Below, one piece after another: positions 6,788 through 12,434 of a DNA stretch of 12,434 bases. A program made the position numbers and the translations under genes. Numbering within the stretch: the stretch's first letter is position 1; every line of letters starts with the position of its first letter. Below the pieces are notes generated by a model that was not told the origin of the DNA, ran no database searches, and was given only the letters and a program-made list of their open reading frames with translations. The stretch comes from Micractinium sp. NFX-FRZ (taxonomy: Eukaryota > Chlorophyta > Trebouxiophyceae > Chlorellales > Chlorellaceae): assembly GCA_029339195.1 (NCBI GenBank), contig JAPTJF010000806.1:1-12434 (forward strand). The letters run 5' to 3'.

Positions 6788-9700
6788 CTGCAGCAGGTGG
6801 GCGGCACAAGGCGATGACAGAGTTAATCACATGTGACCAGACCAGGCACTGTGCCAGACGGTAGGGTCTGCACCAACACAGCATCCAACCCAGGGATCGA
6901 GCTTGGAATACCACGCTCGCTGGCTCTGGCCTGGCGGCGTAGCAGTTGATAGCAGAGCCCCCCACGCACCCAAGGCTCAGCCCCCTGGCCCGTGGGCACT
7001 CAACCGTGGCACTCGCCCGGCCCCCCTTCTCAGAGGGCAGTGGAGCCCTCCTCTACCCAAAACAGCTCGCCTCACCCACCTGCCCACCCCGCCCCACCTT
7101 CAAACTGCTCGATCTCCGCTTGCGCCACCCTGGCGCCCAACTTGGCTCCTTCCTCCACAGAGTGCCTGAAGTGGACGCCACCATACACACGGGACCGCCC
7201 CACTTCCTCCACCGCCTGCACTTACAAGCAGGAAAGGGGTGGAGCTGGATGCCGGTTGAGTTGGCAGAGGGGGCCACAGACGCGACGCAGGACAGCTGGG
7301 CACACCGAGATTGTGCAGGCGTGATGGTGTGCCAGCGTGATGATGCAGCACAGCATGCACAGCAGCGTGCCCCCAGCCAAACACATCGGCCGGCAGACAC
7401 GGAAGGCAGCAGAGCAACGCGCCTCTTGGATACCCGCGTAGCTTCGGGGGGCAAGGCCGGGGAACTCGGTGGCAACGGTGAAAGGCGTGTCGGCGCCCAG
7501 GTACTTTGCAATGGCGGCAGCGGATGCGGCAGCAGTGACGGCGTGCCCTGCATTTGCAAATGCGGGCCGGGCAGCGGGAGGCAGGGATGGGAGAACGGTG
7601 AGAGGCAGGCTGTTTGTTCGGCACTGGATGGGCACCAGGGCACGTCAAATGGGCAGGTGGGCAGCAGGTGGGCGGGCAGGCTGACTCAGCAGGCTGATTC
7701 AGCGGCCTGTCCATGCTCACCGCTGGGATACTCTGGGTGGCCGGCGGTGCGGAGGAGCGGGGTCCATTCCGGATCCACAAAGCCGGCATCGGCCGTGGTG
7801 TTGTCGCCTTGCCTGCATGCCAGGCCCGCAGGGCAGTTGGGGCAGGCAGGTGCTGAGGGCAGCCCGGGCTGTGCATCAGCGGTCGGATTGGCACAACTCA
7901 GGCCGGAGCACCAGGTTTCTGCATGCTCATGCCAGCTCCCTACTAAACAAACTCGCTGGCATTGCCTCATGCTGCAACACCCCGCCATATGGGCAACGCA
8001 TGTGCACAGACCGCTGCTGCCGGGCCCCACCTGATGGCAGTGATGGGGCGCCAGAAGGTCAGAGCATACTTGGCTTTGTAGGCAGCAATGGAGGCGTCCC
8101 AGGCGGCAGCGTTGAGCACAGCAAACGCCAGGGCGGCCTGCCGCGTGGAGATGGAGGACGGCAGCAGCGCCTGGGCAATTGTGTTGAAATGTCCGGCCAC
8201 CGCCGAGGTGGCTGCATGGCAGGGGCGGGTGGGAGGCGAGGGAGGGGTGGGTGGAGCTCAGGAGCCCGTGGCGGGGAGGCATGTGGCTGTCTCGAGACAG
8301 CCACGAGCTCGGGGTTGTGGGTGGGTGGGCATGCCTGGCTGGGGGAACCCACCGCTCAGGAGGGGGGAAGTGGAGTGAGAGAAGTGCACTGCATCCCCAT
8401 TATCAATTATCAAAGGAGCCGCCAGGTCCCCCCTCCCCAACACATCATGTATGATACGGGTTCCCCTCCTCCAGGTCCTGCAGCACACTCCGCCCCTTGC
8501 CAGCTCACTCACTGTTGCCGTCGGCCCAGAAGCGGGCCGTCTCCTTCTGTTGCTCCGTGCTTGTGGCAGAGTCGTTCCTGCCGAGCTCAAACACCTCTTT
8601 CAGGTTTGCAGTGTAAGCGGCACTGGGGATGGCCAGCGGGGCAGCCGGCTTGAACTGCGGCAGGCAGGAGAAGAAGAAGAAGAAGAATACGCCCTTGGGC
8701 GTGGGTTGAGGGAGCCAGCTGAGGTGTGGGCCCCCATTGCGGGGGCTGCGGCAGGCAGGCAGCAGCGGGGGGAGGAGTGTGGCGGGGCATGGGTCCAGGC
8801 ATGATGCGACACATGGGCAGGCAATGTCTGCAGGCAGACCACACACACACACACGAAGAGCCGGGAGTCCCTCTCACCTCGGAAATGCTGTCCAGCACAA
8901 AGGGGCGGGTTTGCGCGATTTGTGGGAATGCAGCAAAGGTCTGCAGGCGCGCGATAGGGGAGAGAAGGAGGGACTATCCACGTCAGCGGGTCAGGTGTGC
9001 GGGTGGGGCAGGTGGCTGGATAGGATGGAACGGCCGAGGTCGGGGTGGAAGGCAGCAGGCATGGGGCGAGCAGTCGGCAGGCATGGGGCCAGCAGTACCA
9101 GGCGGTATCAGCGGGCGGCGAGCTCCTCACCTGGCCAGGAGTGAACTGGTACGCGCCTACAGGCCCGCCGGGTGGCGAGGGCTCAAAGGGCACGTAGCGC
9201 GCAAAGTTGTCGGTTTGGCTGCAGGCCTGCAGCCAAACCCTAGGGAGGAGGGGTGGGTGGCGTGAGTAGAGGTGCATGCATTCATGAGCATGTGCCTGCT
9301 GCTCTCCCCAGGTTCAATCAGCATGGCGGCACTGGGCCGCCCGCCCGTCCACCCACTCACAACTTCTGGACGACTCGCAGGGCGGCGGCGCGCCCGTCGG
9401 CCTCGGCACGCGCCCTCTCGCCCGTCGACAGCGGTGCAATCAAGGGCTGGAGCGCGCTGTTGAGCTTGGAGTAGCGGTACGGGAATAGCAGGCTCATCGC
9501 GGCGTGGCCGGCATAAGCTGCGCAGCAGCGGACCGTGGGTGCAGGGAAGGAGTTGGGATCATGAAGAGGTTGGGGCACAGGTGCTGTCTGGCCATGTAAC
9601 ATGCTGCCGGGGTGCGGGCGCTGTGCTGGCAAAGCGCAGACCCCCGGCTGCTAGTTTGCAGGTGGACTGGCTCACCTGCCTGGCCCGCTTGCAGGTTGGC

Positions 9701-10036
9701 GCTGCTTGCAGACTTGATCGCCAGGTACTGGGAGGTGTGCACGATGGCATAGATCTGCACGCAGCGCGCAAGGCATGGCTCTGTGGGATGCCACCGACGC
9801 CAAACGGGGGGGGGAAGGCCCAGTGCCATGCGGCATTTCCTCTGCATGCATGCATGCATGCCCAGCTCACTCACCCGGCTGCCGATCTGGCTCTCGATGC
9901 CGTACTCGCGCACTGCCGCCTGCGCCTCGTTGTTGAAGGCAACTATGGGCGCAGCACCGGTGGCGGTACCGCCGCCCAGAGCGACGGCCGCGCCGGCGGC
10001 CAGCAGCAGCGCGAGCATCGAGATCCTGGTACGCAT
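6765..10036 (-). CDS. secreted vanadium-dependent haloperoxidase / PAP2-superfamily protein
   Basis: Exons in transcript order are 10036-9875, 9754-9676, 9517-9361, 9218-9131, 8940-8878, 8654-8513, 8211-8031, 7812-7721, 7547-7423, 7215-7098 and 6787-6765. They sum to 1230 nt, 409 residues plus TGA, with consistent phases. A signal peptide is visible (R2, R4, then MLALLLAAGAAVAL), so export is likely. The core shows AAYAGHAAMSLLFP, RPFVLDS, GHFNTIAQ, NAAAWDASIAAYKAKY, then K278-x6-R285-P286, P320-S321-G322-H323 and R372-x5-H378. These are the oxyanion and vanadate ligands and catalytic histidines known from vanadium haloperoxidases and type 2 acid phosphatases. The GHFN..A, TFWRP.TAIR and VHFR stretches favour the bacterial/algal haloperoxidase-like branch. 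Halide use, or phosphatase activity instead, cannot be told from sequence. No lesion was found. Confidence 0.85.
7098..7215 (-). other. haloperoxidase exon 10 with R-x5-H motif
   Basis: It encodes AVEEVGRSRVYGGVHFRHSV, then EEGAKLGARVAQAEIEQFE. R372 and H378 are the second arginine ligand and the histidine that binds vanadium (or forms the phospho-histidine in phosphatases). Confidence 0.87.
7423..7812 (-). other. haloperoxidase exons 8 and 9, PSGH motif formed across the junction
   Basis: Exon 7812-7721 ends HPEYPS plus the first G of a glycine codon. Exon 7547-7423 starts with the other two bases, followed by CAC (His). Only the spliced product reads YPSGHAVTAAA, with the conserved acid-base histidine H323. 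Unspliced DNA reads PSGEHG. Exon 9 ends PRSYAGIQE at what looks like a GC donor. Confidence 0.85.
8031..8211 (-). other. haloperoxidase exon 7 with K-x6-RP motif
   Basis: It encodes GHFNTIAQALLPSSIS, a long helix (AALAFAVLNAAAWDASIAAY), then KAKYALTFWRPITAIR. K278 and R285 correspond to the lysine and first arginine that hold vanadate or phosphate in this superfamily. Confidence 0.88.
8283..8304. repeat. 22-bp perfect palindrome in haloperoxidase intron 6
   Basis: GTGGCTGTCTC is followed at once by its reverse complement, GAGACAGCCAC, with no spacer. Confidence 0.95.
8513..8940 (-). other. haloperoxidase exons 5 and 6
   Basis: Exon 8940-8878 encodes TFAAFPQIAQTRPFVLDSIS. Exon 8654-8513 encodes FKPAAPLAIPSAAYTANLKE and the EQQKETARFWADGN helix. 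R-PFVL and the ...A.FW.DG helix are conserved features of the family. A (CTT)n pyrimidine tract stands just before the exon 6 acceptor. Confidence 0.8.
8840..8855. repeat. (CA)n dinucleotide run in haloperoxidase intron 5
   Basis: Seven AC units, simple sequence, next to the exon 5 donor side of the intron. Confidence 0.85.
9131..9754 (-). other. haloperoxidase exons 2-4 (N-terminal helices)
   Basis: Exons 9754-9676, 9517-9361 and 9218-9131 encode IYAIVHTSQYLAIKSASSAN, then AAYAGHAAMSLLFPYRYSKL and a long charged helix (ERARAEADGRAAALRVVQK), then QTDNFARYVPFEPSPPGGPV. This is the usual N-terminal helical half of bacterial-type vanadium haloperoxidase relatives, where an A-x-Y-x-V/A-L-x-x-L-F-P helix leads to a PYTPG..PG.W-like proline segment. 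Confidence 0.78.
9212..9239. repeat. 28-bp perfect palindrome over the exon 4 splice acceptor
   Basis: GGTTTGGCTGCAGG is followed directly by its reverse complement, centred between 9225 and 9226. On the minus strand one arm holds the CAG acceptor (9221-9219) and the first coding bases of exon 4, starting at 9218. Confidence 0.95.
9843..9860. repeat. (TGCA)n repeat in haloperoxidase intron 1
   Basis: TGCATGCATGCATGCATG, a simple self-complementary tetranucleotide run just inside the first intron. Confidence 0.9.
9875..10036 (-). other. first coding exon with signal peptide
   Basis: ATG (10036-10034) begins 54 codons: MRTRISMLALLLAAGAAVAL, a GGGTATGAAP stretch suited to signal peptidase cleavage, then IVAFNNEAQAAVREYG. 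An acceptor (TTGCAG) sits only 5 nt before the ATG on the minus strand. In-frame codons further upstream lack conservation-like sequence, so I chose this start. Confidence 0.75.
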
Positions 10037-10041
10037 TGAGC

Positions 10042-10264
10042 CTGCAAGGTAGACGTGGCAGCAGATGAACCTTGAAGTTTGTGGACCACACACAGTGCAG
10101 TGCCTGGCGGCAGCACTGCCGCCAGCTGGCGGGCTTGCCAGGGGGCGGATTGAGGACGGCAGCACAATGGAGCACCGCATTCGCCTTCAGGCCAAGGTTA
10201 TGCCTGCCGGCTGCTGGTGAATGGAAGCACTCCGCTCGTTTCAAGAAGCCAGGCTGTGACTTAC
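10042..10264 (-). other. possible 5' UTR intron of the haloperoxidase gene
   Basis: An acceptor (CCTTGCAG) stands 5 nt before the ATG. A fitting donor (CA|GTAAGT) starts at 10264 on the minus strand. An intron just before the start codon is common in green algae. The donor choice is a guess. Confidence 0.4.
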
Positions 10265-10455
10265 TGTTGGACAGTGGTTGAGTACGCCGGGGGCGGGTCT
10301 GGGGCGGCCTGGTACCTGCTGCACCAGTTTCTGGTCGGGTGAATTTGGAGCTTGGCTGGGGTGGTTGCAGCAACGAGGGAGTAGAATGCCTGGGGAGGCA
10401 GAGAGACGTGAGTTAAGTAGGGAGACAGGCGGGCAGCGTGGGGCGGGCCCGAGGA

Positions 10456-10559
10456 ACAGGTGGCACGCTGAGAGCACGACAGGTGGCGCTGCTCACATGC
10501 CGCTTATTCACAAGAGGTGCTGCCTAAGACAGGTGGCCAGCAGAGAACAGACAGGTGGC
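10456..10559 (+). repeat. four copies of ACAGGTGGC
   Basis: Exact 9-mers at 10456-10464, 10479-10487, 10529-10537 and 10551-10559, all in one orientation, upstream of the haloperoxidase gene. They may be a degenerate minisatellite or clustered CAGGTG (E-box-like) sites. Confidence 0.6.
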
Positions 10560-11171
10560 AGAGACTGCCAGATGGCTTGTTACGCTGGCAAGGCAAGCCG
10601 CGAGGCCAGATGGCCGTGCTGTGCGTGGCGGCCTGTGCCTGCTCGAATTCCAGGGTGGAGTGGTAGGCAGCGCAAGCAGCACCGTTGCCGTGGCTGCGAC
10701 GGTGCCGGAGCGAGCTCCAAGCTGCCCACAAGCTCGGCTCTGCTGCATAGAACAGGCCCCGCCATCTCCTTCTCGACAGGGTGACAAATGCGCCTGCAGA
10801 AGCAGGCGGCAGGCGTGGTTGGGTGAAGCGGGCCACAGCGCAGGCATGGGGGCCAGTGTGGCGGCGGCTCTTATCCGTGCACTACGCCAGTCCCCGGCAT
10901 GGGCGCTGCTCGGTGCTCTGAAACGCGAATGGCCCGCGGCCAACCCTTCCGAGGTGCCTGCGCGCCCTGAGATGGCGCCCAGGAGCGGGTCGGGCTGTTC
11001 TTCGAGCTCGGTGCTGAGACCGCGCGCAGGCATAACAGCTGGCGACCATCAGCATCCGGGTGGTCGTGGCAGGTAACAAAAAGAGGGCAGGGCGTCACGC
11101 GGCGCCTGGCATTTCCGGCTGGTGGTGCGGCGTGCCAGCTGCGCGTCTGGGAAACCTAACAGAGCCAGCCA

Positions 11172-11287
11172 GGCCTGGACAGGGAGGGACCTGGGTAGGT
11201 CCGGGCAGACAAGTCTGGACAGGGCTGAGAGGGTCCGTGTCCCCAGCATGACCTGGCCAGGTCCGGTCCGGCCAGACCTGGCAAGCT
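11172..11287. repeat. degenerate CCTGGACAGGG / AGGTCCGG repeat cluster
   Basis: CTGGACAGGG occurs twice (near 11177 and 11215). Several AGGTC/GACCTGG words in both orientations follow, including the 14-bp palindrome GACCTGGCCAGGTC. It looks like a decayed minisatellite with hairpin potential. Confidence 0.5.
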
Positions 11288-11529
11288 CCAATTGTGCCTC
11301 CCGCCTGCCCGGCAGTGCTGTCCCCGCCTCCCTCATGTCCCTCAGCTGGTTTTATGTTGCAACAGCATGGCATGGTGCCCTGGGTGCGCAGTACATGCCA
11401 GCGCAGCAGCAGGTGGCAACAATTGCGCAACGGAGCGGCGGCACCCGCCCGCCTTGGGCGGGACGAGCGGCCTAAGACACACGGATACATGCAGGCAGGT
11501 CAGTGCAGTCAATAATGTGCCAAGATTAA

Positions 11530-11534
11530 TTACA
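11530..11534 (-). terminator. isolated TGTAA on the minus strand
   Basis: TTACA on the plus strand, in a local AT patch (AAGATTAATTACAAGGATT). It could end an unrecognised minus-strand gene lying to the right; nothing else supports this. Confidence 0.2.
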
Positions 11535-12434
11535 AGGATTGTGAGGAACACGGGGGCTCTCTCCACGGAGGAGAGACTCGAGTGCGCTGCAAGGTGCCCC
11601 CACTGCCGCCCCCACCGATGTCCAGCGCCAGTGGCACCGTAATGCAGACGGAAAGACTGGTTGCCGGGGGGGGGCTCTTCGCTTATGCTGCCTTCTTCAA
11701 GCAGGAGTTGGGCATGTGTTGGTGCACCCTGCAAGCCCCCGCCTGCATGTTCTTCCTGGCGCCGGCGCTGTGCACGTGACCGCTAGGAAGGGTGCTGCTG
11801 GTGCCACAACTGTTTCACGACTCAGGGCTGAGTAGCTTTTAAAGATTCATCACAGGATGAGGGCATGACATTATGTCTGGTGCATTGTTTTTTCCCGACC
11901 ACAAGAATGAATGCAAGCATTCACTGGCGGGGCTCGCTCGAGCGGCCGGTCAACCTGGTACACCGAGATAGCAGTTGGCTGGGGCACGCAGTCATTAGGC
12001 GCCAAATGCCACTTCCACATCCAAGCTCTTTTTGGGCCGATGCACGGTTTTCTTGCATCGCTAGACCCTCCTGAGGCTATGTGAAAGCGCGGGCACCTCA
12101 GGCGCGGGCGCTGCCAAGGCCCCGGCGGGCCGCCGGAGTGTGCTGTCGCGCGCAGCAGGTCTGACACAGGCAGCAGCATCCAAAAGCCCGCAGCTTTCGC
12201 GCTCCCTCGGCACCTCCCCGCCTGCTGTGGTCACAAAGAAGAATCAGCAGCGCAGAGGCGTTCGATGGAGTCTGAACAGAGCTTTCCGGGCACCTCCAGA
12301 ACGTTTGATTGTCCCCTGGCCAAAACAAGCGGTTTCCTGCTGGGGCCTTGCACAGGTGCATCTGGGTACAAGGAGGGGTCCTCATAAGGGCTCACCGGAC
12401 ATGAGCGCTCATGAGGATAGTTTGTGAGCGTGAG

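Larger units (their letters stand above)
10265..12434. other. region without a supportable gene
   Basis: Several open frames of 60-170 codons exist on both strands, but I see no conserved domain, convincing exon chain or repeat-based support. The part nearest 10265 probably includes the haloperoxidase promoter and 5' UTR; no TATA box can be named. A plus-strand frame at 12143-12427 reads LSRAAGLTQAAASKSPQLSR at its start, which resembles an organelle-targeting sequence, but there is no ATG before it and it stays unassigned. Confidence 0.5.

Noticed and set aside
9494..10180. A single uninterrupted haloperoxidase N-terminal exon
   Set aside because: The frame stays open through intron 1, but GTGAGT and CTGCGTGCAG sites bracket low-complexity sequence (TGCA repeat), and removing it joins family-like segments in phase 0.
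10555..11076. 173-codon plus-strand open frame
   Set aside because: It starts at GTG, overlaps an equally long minus-strand frame, and has the random composition of GC-rich DNA with no domain.
11342..11734. 130-codon minus-strand frame with a hydrophobic stretch
   Set aside because: No ATG context, domain or neighbouring exon pattern; the hydrophobic part lies over an AT patch.
12140..12427. Possible start of a plus-strand organelle-targeted protein
   Set aside because: The apparent first codon is GTG, not ATG, and no splice donor or domain supports it within the window.

Overview
The window reads as nuclear DNA of a chlorophycean (Chlamydomonas/Volvox/Haematococcus-type) green alga. The signs are high GC outside a few AT patches, many short exons separated by introns of 80-340 bp with GTGAGT donors and TGCAG acceptors, serine/proline-rich PPSPPPP linkers typical of algal wall and secreted proteins, and TGTAA polyadenylation signals. 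Genus cannot be fixed from the sequence. Exon models below were built by hand from splice consensus, reading-frame phase and, for the plus-strand gene, comparison between internal repeats.

Plus strand, 201-5477: the 3' part of one large modular gene whose 5' end lies outside the window. Two kinds of domain alternate: a PPC-like beta-sandwich (modules a+b+c, led by a proline-rich linker) and a roughly 197-residue domain of lectin/'choice-of-anchor'-like appearance (module d). Visible order is c1-d1-a2-b2-c2-d2-a3-b3-c3-stop. The first two c-d units are recent tandem copies, including their introns. The last PPC-like domain is diverged and is cut by four extra introns, one flanking an 11-nt microexon. 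Copy d2 carries a +1 frameshift.

Minus strand, 10036 down to 6765: a complete 11-exon gene, 410 codons including stop, for a secreted vanadium-dependent haloperoxidase/PAP2-superfamily protein. All three signature motifs are present once spliced: K-x6-RP, PSGH and R-x5-H. The PSGH motif is created across an intron, and the following intron appears to be GC-AG.

The two genes converge, and 5478-6567 holds their 3' UTRs and an AT-rich patch. From about 10265 to 12434 I find no gene I can support, only short repeats and an isolated minus-strand TGTAA. There is no mobile element with recognisable ends, no CRISPR array and no rRNA or tRNA gene. The two genes share no obvious pathway, although both probably act outside the cell.
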